Shown: piece by piece, positions 11,779 to 22,329 of the stretch
Position numbering within the stretch: position 1 is the first letter of the stretch
Layout of the letters: every line of letters begins with the position of its first letter
Assembly: GCA_958450325.1 (NCBI GenBank)
Contig: OY288243.1
Coordinates: forward strand, 35,268,678-35,332,677
Source: Agrostemma githago
Taxonomy: Eukaryota; Streptophyta; Magnoliopsida; Caryophyllales; Caryophyllaceae
Direction of reading: 5' to 3'
DNA length: 64,000 nucleotides
The notes under the pieces: generated by a model
What the model was told of the DNA's origin: nothing
What the model saw: the letters and a program-made list of their open reading frames with translations, nothing else
The model's database searches: none
Position numbers and translations under genes: made by a program

Positions 11779-13106
11779 TGATGTGGGTAAAGTCGTCTCA
11801 CCCAATCAAGGTAAACCTAATGCTACTAACAAGAAGATAGCGGCAAGCAAGGTATCGAATCCACAGGGAAACAGTTAAACTAGTCAAATAGCTATGGCGA
11901 TTCTAGGATGCTCTAAACGGTTGAATTGATGGAAGGATATAAAAACACTACTAAAATGCGATAATAAATAATCGAAACTAATAAAGAGATGAAAACTAAG
12001 GTCACGGGTTCACGATAGATGCTCAACAATTATGTGACGATAATAATAAACATATAACATGCTAGTCGGCTATAACACGTTCTCTCGAATCGTGTCAACC
12101 TAGGAAGGATCTAACGGGCTCTCGCAACTTATTAGACTCCCTACCAAATCGCGCGTGATCTAATCCTAATTCGGCTTTCGCACAGGAACTAGAATTTCCC
12201 AAACAGATTAAAATGTTGTGGCCTTTAACAAGTTAATCGACAAATAAACACGCGAAAGTGGTACTAGCATAATTATGAATTTAGTATCAACGCGACATAA
12301 TCGTATAATAATCCATCGATTCCCCTCGACCCTAGCGAGAAAATTAGCTACGCATGATGATTACGAAACAACTAATCGCATATATGGAATTCATGATAAA
12401 AAGGTGAAGCAAATAAATCTAATGGTAAACGGACGAAAATCTAACGAACTAAACGGAACAACAAATTGCAAATAGAGAAAATTACGACGAACTAAGTAAT
12501 TTACGATGAAGATTGAAACGTAGAACTGAAAATTGCATAAAATGAAATTACCGAAATCGAATCCGAGTGAAAACCGAGTGCTAGAATCCTAAAGGTCACG
12601 AGTTTCTAGAGTAAAATTTCTAAGTATGAAAAGTGATCGTTAGAAAATAATCCCCACTCCTAGTTATACAAAATGAGGCGGAAAAAGAACTGGGTGTGCA
12701 CCCCGGCCGGCCGGCCGGCCGCCTGCCACATGCAGGGGCCGAGGCACACATTAAAAATGAAGCTAAAAATGGCTTGTGTCATGCCGGCCGGCTGGCAGGC
12801 CGCCGGTCACATGCAGGCTGGCGTGCACGCACTAATAAAAGAAGCTATGGGCCGCTTCTCATGGCCCATTGGATCGCCACCTCCCATTTCTTCTTCGCCT
12901 AAACGTCTTGAGGCACGGGTTTTGTCTCGGGATCGTTCTTCTAACCAGATATGAGTGTAATTGCACAAAAAGACCTGAAATCGTGTAGAATCTACAAAAA
13001 CACTCACTCAAAGCAAAATGTTAGAAGAAACGGCTCTAAAGAGCGCGTTCCGACCATAAAAGACAACGGAATCGAGGGAGAAAAGCTATAAAAATACAAC
13101 ACATCA
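11779..13106 (-). repeat. 5' LTR of Athila-1
   Basis: Same 1,328 bp as 726-2053 with three substitutions, same TGATG...CATCA ends. The GC-rich palindromic stretch is at about 12704-12810. It would drive transcription leftwards. Confidence 0.95.
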
Positions 13107-13111
13107 TAAGA
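13107..13111. repeat. Target-site duplication TAAGA (right) of Athila-1
   Basis: Second copy of the 5-bp duplication; the integrase sequence of element A resumes directly after it with CAATTGTCACC. Confidence 0.93.
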
Positions 13112-13650
13112 CAATTGTCACCATACTTAAAAAGATGGCTGAGAATTACCAGGATTGGCCCGACAAAATACCTTTTGCTCTCTGGGGGTATCGGACGTCA
13201 ATTCGCACCGGAACCGGAGTAACTCCATATTATCTGACATATGGAATGGAGGCGGTCCAGCCGGTCGAGCTAGAAGTGCCATCCCTCAGGATTTTACTTG
13301 AAAGCCAAGTACCAGAAGCAGATTGGGTCCAAGCCCGATACGATTCGCTAGTCCTTTTAGACGAACGGCAATCTCGGGCCCTCAACAATATCCAAATATA
13401 TCAAAAGAGGATCCAACGGGCTTTCAACAAAAGAGTTAGGCCCAGAAACATCAAAGAAGGGGATTTGGTCCTAAAATCCGTTCGTGCCTTACTACCGGTT
13501 GACCCAAGAGGAAAATTCAAACCCAATTGGGCTGGGCCATATTTAGTCAAGAAGGTCATATCAGGAGGAGCGGTGATGCTGACAGACTTGGACGGGAACG
13601 AATTCGTCAACCCAACCAACTTGGACCAGTTGAAGCGCTACTACCCTTAA
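13112..13650 (+). pseudogene. Integrase of Tat A, C-terminal part
   Basis: Continues the frame left at 725: the end of the catalytic core (FALWGYRTS, MEAVQPVELE), a helical linker and the C-terminal domain (GDLVLKSVRA, WAGPYLVKK), ending with TAA after LKRYYP. It keeps a Trp (LWGYR) that copies B, C and D have lost to TGA, so A is the better-preserved relative. No lesion apart from the nested Athila-1. Confidence 0.88.
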
Positions 13651-14036
13651 ACTCTATCTCAATGTCATTTGCAAAAATTTATAAAAATTTGTCTTTTATA
13701 AATTTTCAAAATTATAGACAAATCAATAAGTTAGAATTAACTATTCTACTGTCGCACATCTTGAACTAATAGTCTTGGTGTATTTCGAAAATTGCAAAAA
13801 ATCCATTTTTGGAACTACGTTTGGTTTGATTCCGCTAATTGTGGATACGTGGGCAACCCCTCAAAGGGTACAACCACTGCAATAAACGAAAAGACGGGAA
13901 CGGTATTCACTAATATGTCTTTCAATAAAAACCGATAAACTCGAGAAATACAAAAAAAAAGCGCCAAAAACGGCACACACAAAAAAAAATCACACAAAAA
14001 AATAATAATAATACTCAAATAATAAAACAAAGGAGA
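13651..14036. other. Spacer between pol and the antisense gene of Tat A
   Basis: About 390 bp, AT-rich, homologous to 29132-29485 in B (shared CTTGGTGTA and CTACGTTTGGTTTGATTC blocks). A-rich tracts near 13950-14010. Nothing else seen. Confidence 0.6.
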
Positions 14037-15851
14037 CTAATGTTCGTGCATTTTGCCCTTTTCTTTGTCCTTTGGGTCGCGTGGAGCCCGAGGTCGTCGG
14101 GGCGGGGGCGAGCGTTCCCGAATCACGAGGGGAACCTCCTTAGCTCGAACCCGTTTCTTTGACAGCGGATCTTCTGCTATTTTCTTTGGTCCAAGTCGAG
14201 CCCGCACGTGCTCGGGAAGTCTATCTCGTGGGCCAAGTCGGTCCTGCACTGCTAGTCTTGGGCCCAGTCTCCTTTCCAAGTCAGTCTGGGGGCTCACTTT
14301 CCCCGTGCACCTCTAGCACTAGACCCTTCAGCTTGAGTCTTAGTCTTCTTTCTCTGACCTGACATTAGACGGACCAGAGTAGCTAGAGTGTCACCTTCGT
14401 CGAAGAAGCCCCTATTGTCTTTAGCTTGCTCCCTTCGCAGCAGATCAAAAGCTTCATCGACCTTCAGAGCAGCTCGGGCTTTGACATCGCCTGCTTTAGT
14501 CCACTTCACATAAGAGTCTGAAACCCAGATTGAGTGACGAGATGTGGGAATAGGCCAAGTATGTCGGGTGTACCATCTTTGCATCCAGGTATCGCACATC
14601 ACATCGGTCAGTTGGGTAGGGTCACTCACAACTGCTTCAATCTCCGGGATTCTTTGGGTCCAACCATACTGCCTTAGTATGCGGTCCAGGTAGAGATGAA
14701 CTGTCTGCCTGAAAGACAATATCACCTGATAGCGAGCTCTGTCCCTCGGGTCCAAGCCAGTCCAAACATAGATGGCCACCACGGCACTACCCATCGAATC
14801 AATGGGCCACCATGGAATGATAACACCCCGTCCCAATACTTCTGGGTAATCTGGCGAGAAAAATCAATGGCCCGTCTCCTCGTCATCACCTGATTATGAC
14901 GGTAATTGCTTGCGTCAAGAGGAGGATCTATCACTGATAGCCTCTCGTACAGCCAAATCTGAAAAAGAAGGCAAAAATATGAGTTCCCGAGACAAAATGG
15001 GCGTCCGCCTAAGGGTACTCGGTCGAGTGCCTGAGGGACACTCGATCGAGTGATACCTCTGAACACGAACAAGGGGCTTTTTACGAGGGCACTCGATTGA
15101 GTGCCAGGGTGACTCGATCGAGTGACCACTGCAGCATAAAAATCGCAAAAAAAAAAAAAAAAAATCAAAAATCAAGAAGTTGGAAAAATTATAAAAAAAT
15201 CCGACATACTTGCAACAAACGGGTACTCCCGGTCAAGCGGGCTGACGAATCCCTCTTGCAATTGTCTAGGCCTTGGATAATTTCGCCTGTAATAAGCCAA
15301 GCCGGACTGTGCTCCATCTCCATCAGATCAATCACGGTCAAGAGGCGGGCATTACCCATGCAAGACAATAAATCCATGTGACCTTCAAAAGCATAAACAT
15401 GGAGCATACAGAAGGAAAAGACCCTACGACTGTGAACCGTTCTGACCCGGACATCGAGAGGATTCATAAATTTCTCCGCCAAGTCGATCAGAGAAATATT
15501 GCCATCCTCCATCATGCGGGATACTTCATTGTGGGAAAGTCCTAAAAATTCCCGAAGCTTCCTCCTCGGGTCGTAAACTGAATAAGGTATGGCAGGTCGG
15601 AGTATCGGGTTCCATCCCCCAACAGCAGCAATCTCCTCGGGTGAAGGACAAACTTCTCCCCGGGGAAAGGCAAAGACATGATGTATGTCGTCCCAGTAAG
15701 ACAAGCAGGCATCAAGGAAATAATGATCGACCTGCATCTGACGGAATGGGTACAGCTGAGTAATACCTGTCTGATTAAGAGCCACCCTATCTGCGTCCCT
15801 AAAGCGTCGTGACCATTCTTGCAACATCACGGTCAATCGATCGATTCCCAT
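14037..15851 (-). pseudogene. Antisense accessory gene of Tat A: two exons, plant-mobile-domain/DUF7745-like
   Basis: Read on the minus strand, opposite to gag-pol. Exon 1 is 15851-15210, starting MGIDRLTVML; it has a FAFPRGEVCPSPEEIAAVGGW-type block (about residues 60-85) and ends TRLLQ. The frame then meets a CAA|GTATGT donor. Exon 2 begins at 14958 after a TTTTTCAG acceptor and continues in phase as IWLYERLSV, followed by an RWVVPWW block. The order of these blocks reminds me of DUF7745/plant mobile domain proteins; this is recognition from memory. Exon 2 has a frameshift around 14750-14800 and another near 14300, judged against copies B and D, so this copy is broken. Function is unknown. 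Extra ORFs, some antisense, are known in Tat elements. Confidence 0.72.
14959..15209 (-). other. Predicted 251-bp intron of antisense gene A containing a palindrome module
   Basis: Bounded by GTATGT and TTTTTCAG on the minus strand, phase 0. The same position is intronic in B (205 bp), C and D, although the sequences differ. It carries four ACTCGRTYGAGT-type palindromes starting at 15017, 15040, 15091 and 15112 (spacing 23, 51, 21). Confidence 0.7.
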
Positions 15852-15943
15852 GGCTAAAATTCTTGAAAGGAATAAAGAGACTTTCTTTTTGAGGAGGGAT
15901 GAATTATGAGAAGGTTGTGAGGAAAATCAAAGACAAGGGAGGG

Positions 15944-15953
15944 CTATATATAG
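15944..15953 (-). promoter_or_regulatory. Candidate TATA box of the antisense gene
   Basis: CTATATATAG lies about 95 bp upstream of the antisense ATG at 15851, followed by a purine-rich leader. Placement and sequence fit a plant core promoter with a start site near 15915. No expression data can be seen here. Confidence 0.55.
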
Positions 15954-16548
15954 CATCAACCTTACAATCCTCTTTCCATATCACTTTTCCATGAAAAGTT
16001 TCCTAATTCTAACAGGAAATCAACATACAGGCCTCGTCTCGAGATTCCCTAATCTTAGTCCGGGAATTAGTCATCCCGAACTTTCCTAAACTTCTTAGGG
16101 GTCAAAAATTTCAAAAAAATTCCAAATTCAAAAAAATTCAAAATTTCAAAAAATTCAAAATTTTCAAAAATTCAAAAATCTTTTTCCCCCCAGCGCAAGT
16201 CATTTTTTCTACCTACGTGTTGCATGCAAAATTCTATGTGACTTATACAGGTACGACTCAAGCAGGGACATATAACCCACTGCATCTCCCCAGCGGAAAG
16301 CCCTAGGTGGCATTTTCCCCAGAATAGCACGGGATGGGCCTACATATAGGTGCACCCAGGACTTATACGACAAGTCCAAGTCCCCACGGAGGTATCGTCA
16401 TCAGCTTAGGTATGATTTCTAGCTTATGGCTGGCGAGCCCTTCACGCAAGTCTAATGGACTATAAACGACCCGACCGGAAGTCTGCCAGGTTTCAATCAT
16501 CGATTGGCCTGGTAGCTACTCTGGCTTTCGCCTTGTCCAAGCCTCAGT
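15954..16548. other. Region between the antisense gene promoter and the 3' LTR of Tat A
   Basis: About 600 bp without an ORF of note. Contains an internal low-complexity run of TTCAAAAA-type repeats (16095-16185) and a stretch that resembles the usual 3' untranslated region before the PPT. Confidence 0.6.
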
Positions 16549-16562
16549 CAGAGTGGGGGCTC
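16549..16562 (+). other. Polypurine tract of Tat A
   Basis: GAGTGGGGGCTC directly precedes the LTR start TGTAGACACCC. The G-rich run and position are those expected for a plus-strand primer. Confidence 0.75.
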
Positions 16563-16933
16563 TGTAGACACCCACATTTTGACTGCCAGGTGTCTATGGT
16601 AGTTTCCAAAAAACACCCGATGATGATCGGACGCTAACGTGTTTCTACGCGTTCGGATGTGGGCTCAAAACCATTAGTTGTTGGCTTAAGCACTTATGGA
16701 GTACAAATCTCACAGAACAGACCTCAAATTCAGGCCCAGTGGGTCGTTTCCAGTCAAACAAGACTAATTTGGGTCAAAACCGACGCCGGAAATAAAACCA
16801 ACTTTTAGCGATTGGGTCAACCCCGGTCAAAGTCGTTTCCGAGACACACAAAAAACAGCCACACAAACATCAAGAAGTCCAACTCAAAAGCGAAGCCCAA
16901 AAAATATCCAATTCAAGGTCCAAAGCCTGGACC

Positions 16934-17034
16934 ACTCGATCCAGCTGACCCACTCGATCGAGTGAGCCCTCATTCAAGCCCGACTGCTGGCTCACTGGGC
17001 CACTCGACTGAGTTGGGCAGTTACTCGGTCGAGT
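16934..17034. repeat. Palindrome array 1 in LTR of Tat A
   Basis: Four ACTCGATCGAGT-like sites starting at 16934 (degenerate), 16952, 17002 and 17023; spacing 18, 50, 21. They lie just upstream of the LTR TATA box, in the U3 region. Confidence 0.75.
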
Positions 17035-17063
17035 AACCCTAGCCGAGTGTGCATAGCCTAGCC

Positions 17064-17071
17064 TATATAAA
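17064..17071 (+). promoter_or_regulatory. LTR promoter TATA box of Tat A
   Basis: TATATAAA about 500 bp from the LTR start, 30-40 bp downstream of the palindrome array. A transcription start near 17095-17100 would define the U3/R border. Confidence 0.65.
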
Positions 17072-18133
17072 CACACCCATGCACAACACTTTCACAACTT
17101 TTTGATCATCCAAAAACCCTAATCAAAACCCTAAGCCCTAATTCAACCCTAATCCTGTACACAAACCCTAACCCTAGCGTTTAGGAATTCGAACCCTAAC
17201 CACCACAACTTAGCCTAAATCTCGACACTCCCGTGCAAGTCACAACTACGAGTCCTGTCCGAGAACAGGAACATGTAGGTTGAGGGTGCCAAATCCCTTT
17301 TCTTCTCTTTTGCGTCGTCCGTCGTCCCATGTCACGTTTTTTTATAGTTCTTTTTAGTTGATTATCGTGTTTATAATATCGTTAATATCACTAGTATTAA
17401 AAGCATTAAAATACTTGTGGATTTGTGTCGAGTGTGAAGGATGTCAGAATAAGGAAAACCGAATATACAAGAGTATTGCACTCAGCGTTGCCGGTCGCTT
17501 ATCCTGACACCCCTAGCATTTGATTATTCAAACGAGTCAACTTAAAAAATAATTTTTATTTCGTTCGCATCATCATCATTCAATCGCATATTTCATCAAT
17601 TCTAAAACATTTTTTTCAAAACAAGTGCTTTTTTAAGGGTCGAAACCCGTTGACGCGGATCTGACATCACATAATCCCTAGGGATTCATTACGATGTCGG
17701 AGAAGCCGAGGGAATCAAGTTTTTTCGATTCAAGTAAAGTGTCGATTCGTTAGATTCAATACCAACTCAATAGTTGGATGTCGAATCTCAACGGTTTAGT
17801 CAAATAATTTAACTAACATGATTTTTCCGTTGATGCTAAAATAATTGTCATACAATTCGTTAGAGTTACGACACTATTAAACGCGGACGAAATCTATTCA
17901 TATCGTGCTAGTTAACTTAAAACGACTTAAAGCATTTTTTTAAGTTTTCACTCTAGTATTCCATATCGATTCAATAATCGAATATGGGATATGACGAGTA
18001 TCGAAGTTAAGTTTCGAGTATAAATTCCATAATATTTATGCCCGATTCAACAAACTCATCGAATTATCAAAATCAAAAGCAATTTTGAAACCGATAACGA
18101 GTTGCAAAACAAACCCTGGTTCGTACAGGGGGC

Positions 18134-18351
18134 ACTCGATCGAGTGCCTAGCCCACTCGGTCGAGTGGCACTCCAAAAACGAGACAGAATGCTTTTTTGA
18201 CCTCCACTCGGTCGAGTCTCACAATGACTCGGTCGAGTGGCAGCGTACTCGGTCGAGTTCGTCGATAACTCGATCGAGTAGGGTCTAAAATATGGGACAG
18301 AAGCCTTTTCAGAGGTCCACTCGGTCGAGTCCCTCAATGACTCGATCGAGT
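18134..18351. repeat. Palindrome array 2 in LTR of Tat A (eight sites)
   Basis: ACTCGRTCGAGT sites start at 18134, 18155, 18206, 18227, 18247, 18268, 18319 and 18340: spacings 21, 51, 21, 20, 21, 51, 21. The two long spacers differ at many positions but are both exactly 39 bp between the 12-mers. Confidence 0.9.
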
Positions 18352-19140
18352 GGCCCTTTACCACGCCAAGCCGTGAGTCCTACAAGGCCATTCGAGTCTC
18401 GTTAATGTTTTTTTATGACTTAGGTCAACACGTGTTAATCCATCACGTGACATAATCTTTTTTCAAAACCATGCATCATCATATTAACTTCATTCCATAT
18501 TGCATCATTCAACAAACCGTTATTATCGTTATACTGTTACTAACCGTTTGTTCTTTTGTCGGTTTACTTTTTGTTTATTTTATCGTAATAAAATGAACCT
18601 TCGCATGCTAAATTTAACTTCGACGTTAGAATTAGTTGCATTAAATCGACATAGAAACCCATTCCATTTTTCACATGTCTAGGGAATATATTGTTTGCAT
18701 AACATTTTCCCGTTCAACTAACGCGCGTACTAGAAAGTCATTCGATATCCTAGTAGAGGCCGCTAATGTGCGGGCGGGGTTGGGTGTCTTTAGTGGGCTT
18801 CCCAACACGTACCCTCACCCCTTACTCAGAACCTCGGTTTCCGGATGCCCGAAACCGTTGGTGCACGAGAGTCATTCAATACACGATAACCGGTAGTGAC
18901 GGTATCGGTATCAAATGCTAAGGGACGAACCCAATAAACTCTAACATCAGAAATGGGCCGTATTTTGTATACGGCCTACTACGATATAGAGTGGGTTCGA
19001 ACGGGCCCGAAATCCCAAAAAATTCGGTGGCGACTCCACTTCGATTTAAATTTCAATTCGATCCATTCTCATATGGAGATTCATTCGCCTCCCCGAACCC
19101 GCGCGTGGCCGCGTCGGGGTGGACCTATGTCATGTCCACA

Positions 19141-21157
19141 AAGGTGATGAAATCCCTTGAAAAACCGACAAAACCATTCATACACATACACACACACCAT
19201 AACTTTACATACATCCTAGATACTCCCGCGTTCCCATCGCTATTAACAGGCAATTGCCGAGGCCATTCTAAGCATGTATGTTGAGGGTGTCATCAACCCC
19301 GTCTCAATCTTTATTATCTGTATTTACATTATACATTTTTTTTATGCTTTGTATTATAATCGTATTAGTATACTAACACTAACGTTCGATTGTCGTTTAC
19401 TAACTTTTTAATTTTTGTTACTAACCAATCTAACATTTATTTATCGTCATTTACATTTCGTCCTAATACATATACCGCGTATACATACATAGTATTAAAA
19501 CTCGGATTCGAACACGTTTAACTATGATGACCGCACCAAGTCCGTTTAATCCCTTTACGAGCCACGACGGAGGTGGCACCCTTTCGAGGAGCGCCGCCCC
19601 AATGTACGTACTCAAGGGCGTAACGTGATCGTGGTCGATCATAGTTGAACGCATTTGATTCCATTTCTAAGATTAGTACGAAATTCGTTGATGCGAAAAC
19701 CGACATCCCATAATCCATTAGGATTAGTATCGATGTCGTGACGCGGAGGGACACAATTTCGTCGCTAATCAAATTTTTAAACCCATAATGACACTTTTCA
19801 TAAAATTCCGATGACGGTATTATAATCGTATAGCACACGATTATAGCACCGAAAACCGAGTTAAATTTAAATCATGCCATATTTCTATTTAACTCGGCCA
19901 ACCATCGGTTTTAAAATAAATAAATCGGAATATCCACCTTTTCCGAAATGAGTTATGACTCGTACAGGGGGCACTCGACCGAGTGGCATAGGCAACTCGA
20001 TCGAGTAGCACCCCAAAAACCGGGCAGTAGCTACTTCGAAGGCGCACTTGATCGAGTCCAGGCCATGACTCGATCGAGTGGGTCCTTTAGCCCAACAAGT
20101 CGAGCGCTTTATTTCATCATCCGAGCCTCGTCTTTTTTTTATGGCTTAGTCGTCACGTGTAAAGTCAATCACGTGATTACATTTTCAAAACTCATGCATA
20201 TCATTTCACTTAAACGACTTTGATCGATTGTCTCTCACTATTAGTCTTGTGTTGACGACCCCCTAGTCGTATCCGACACATGATTAATTTAGACGCTAAT
20301 TTTTCGATGTGATAAGTCGGGACAAGGCATCGAGATTTGGGATCGGGCTAGCATCACGCCTTGGACCCACATCTCCGTCCTTCGTTTAGTACACAATATA
20401 ATGTGTATTTAATTGAAGTTCGTCCATTCACACGACTTACGCTCTAGTTTATATTCATTAGATACGGGTCCGTTTCTAGTTAGCATTTGCCACTTATAGT
20501 TCGATCATTCTATTTTATTGCTCGTTGTATTGTGAATTCCGGGTTGTATTCCGCCCGTGTAATTTGTAATTTATTTACGAGTTTTCTATTTTTGATGTTT
20601 GCCATTTATTTATTTAAATGAACATCGCATGCTAAACTACTCCGACAATAATTTAGATGCATTAAATGACGTAGCTCACACATAATTCGCATGCTTAGCC
20701 GAAAACGCTGTTTGCATATCATTTAGTCATTTTACTAGCGCGCGTACACGAACACGAACGATGTCTTAGTAGAGGCCGCTAAGTGCGGGCGGGGTTGGGT
20801 GTCCTTAGTGGCCTTCCCAACACGTACCCTCACCCCTTACTCAGAACCTCAGTTTCCGGATGCCCGAAACCGTTGGCGCACGAGAGTCATTCTATACACG
20901 ATAACCGGTAGTGACGGTATCGGTATCGCAATGCAAAGGGACGAGCCCCATAAACTCTGAAATCGAAATGGGCCGTACTTTGTGTACGGTCCACGACGAC
21001 ATAGAGTGGGCTTGAATGGGTCCGAATTCCCACAAAATTCGGTGGCGACTCCAGCTTTGACTTAAATTTCAACCCGAGATCAATCTCACCACAAGATTCA
21101 TTCGCCTACCCAAACCCGCGCGTGGCCGCGTCGGGGTGGACCTACGTCATGTCCACA
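19141..21157 (+). repeat. 5' LTR of Tat B, truncated at its left end
   Basis: Ends ATGTCCACA directly before a PBS. I cannot find the expected TGTAGACACC start; homology to the LTR of A begins at about 19222 (equivalent to about 17222 in A). The U3 region, including the TATA box, therefore seems to be missing. It holds its own palindrome array and a block (about 20770-20960) matching 18750-18960 of A. Confidence 0.7.
19973..20079. repeat. Palindrome array in LTR of Tat B
   Basis: Four ACTCGAYCGAGT-type sites starting at 19973, 19995, 20046 and 20068: spacing 22, 51, 22. The 39-bp spacer is different in sequence from those in A but identical in length. Confidence 0.88.
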
Positions 21158-21160
21158 ATT

Positions 21161-21178
21161 TGGCGACTCCGCTGGGGA
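21161..21178 (+). other. Primer binding site of Tat B
   Basis: TGGCGACTCCGCTGGGGA, three bases after the LTR end. Ogre/Tat elements use a PBS of this form, attributed to tRNA-Arg; the tRNA assignment is from memory. Confidence 0.85.
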
Positions 21179-22329
21179 TACCTGATGTACCACATGTCAT
21201 CGGGGTTCCTAGGGTGAGACTCGAAGAGAAATCGTTCGTATATTAGTGTGCGCGCATTAGTTTAATGATTCATGCATAACCCATTTTTTTTGCCCGGCCC
21301 GGTTACTTGTGACCGACGTCCCACTATACCGCGGTGCATTCCTAAATGGGTGCGCTAAAGACTTCTATGGCCGAACTTGTATGGGTTTTGCGGCATGTCC
21401 TAAGACCAACTCGGCTTAGGGAGTCCGTCCTGATTTACGAGAAAGCCATCGTTGTTGGTATAGACCCTATTCCGACCGATCGAGACTTAGCGTAATGTAT
21501 ACATAAGCGTCGTTATAATGCTTGTTTGACTACGTGCTACTTGGTTTCCGTGTCTTTTTTTCAAAAAACCGTCATTTCAAAAAAAAATGCATCTTTCCAA
21601 AAACACCAAATTTTGAAAAAACCTGAAATGCTGTCCGTTTCGGGACCCGTTTTTTTAAAAAATATTCAATTTTAAAAATTCGGAATGCCGCCGAAACTTA
21701 GGATTAACGATTTGACTCAAAATATCCCTTTCTTTAGCCGGCATGCTGTCCGTTTTTGACTATCCAATTTCCAACACTATCTTGATTTTCCGAATTTTCC
21801 AAAATTCAAATCTCGTTTTTTTTTTCGAAATTCCATTTTCGGTTTTCAAAACTTTCCGAAGTTCGCTTATCCTATATCCAAATTTCGAAATTTCAAACAT
21901 CCAACTTTCCAAACAAATCTTCCTTATTATAGGACCTGCCGTTTATCCGTGTGTTGGGTCTTTGCATAGTATGTCGAAGGTTTATAGCGTCGAAACTCTT
22001 TCGATCTTACATCACGAGTTTCCCCCCTTTCCCGAGTCCGCCTTATCTATCAAGGCACGACCAACCCGCGTAGGGCATACCCCTACAAAGGAAGGTCCGT
22101 CTGTATACTCGAGTCAAAAGTCTGAGGAAAAGTCTCACGTGGACCTTCCTTCGAACGGAATTAGGCCCACTAAGCCAAAGTCCTACGGAAGTTATACCAC
22201 CCACGAGTCATCCGTCTTGATGTCTTTCTCGAGTCTTTAGTCTTTTTTCTTTTGTCGCTCGGGATGTACTTTTTTTTTATGATTCCAAGATCGGGGTTCG
22301 GTTTCTGATTACGCGGTGTTCTTACAGAC
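21179..22329. other. 5' leader of Tat B
   Basis: About 1.15 kb between PBS and gag, with no credible ORF. Long leaders are usual in this lineage. T-rich and A-rich tracts near 21555-21660 and 21780-21900. Confidence 0.65.

Larger units (their letters stand above)
726..13106 (-). mobile_element. Athila-1: complete Athila-lineage Ty3/gypsy retrotransposon
   Basis: A 12,381-bp element read on the minus strand: 5' LTR 11779-13106, tRNA-Asp-type PBS, gag-pol in one long frame, a spacer, an ATHILA ORF-1/env-like gene, PPT, 3' LTR 726-2053. Both LTRs are 1,328 bp and I find only three differences between them (near 1626, 1739 and 1867 against 12679, 12792 and 12920). The TAAGA duplication is perfect. 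All this points to a very recent insertion. The only clear coding lesion is one in-frame TAG near the end of pol. Confidence 0.95.
1..19140 (+). mobile_element. Tat/Ogre-lineage Ty3/gypsy element A, 3' part, interrupted by Athila-1
   Basis: The left end lies outside the window. What is visible runs from the integrase through an antisense gene and a polypurine tract to a 3' LTR. A foreign Athila element at 726-13106 splits the integrase. Removing that element and one TAAGA copy leaves an open integrase frame, so A was still coding here when it was hit. Lineage is assigned from the close match of its integrase to element B at 19141-31084, which carries the dual RNase H typical of Tat, and from the antisense extra ORF between pol and the 3' LTR, a known feature of this lineage. 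Confidence 0.88.
16563..19140 (+). repeat. 3' LTR of Tat A
   Basis: A 2,578-bp LTR starting TGTAGACACCCAC and ending ATGTCCACA. The end is set by comparison with 21157, where the same terminal block is followed by a PBS. It contains a TATA box at 17064, a CCCTAA-rich stretch at 17110-17180, and two palindrome arrays (16934-17034 and 18134-18351). From about 17220 on it is recognisably similar to 19222-21157 in the truncated LTR of B, with many substitutions, so A and B are different subfamilies. Confidence 0.8.

Noticed and set aside
15016..15124. CRISPR-like array (repeats with regular spacers)
   Set aside because: The repeats are 12-14-bp palindromes with two alternating spacer lengths inside plant retrotransposons; no cas genes, and CRISPR arrays do not occur in plant nuclear genomes.
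17160..17180. Interstitial telomere array
   Set aside because: Only a few CCCTAA units, imperfect and dispersed within the LTR; better seen as telo-box-like promoter motifs.
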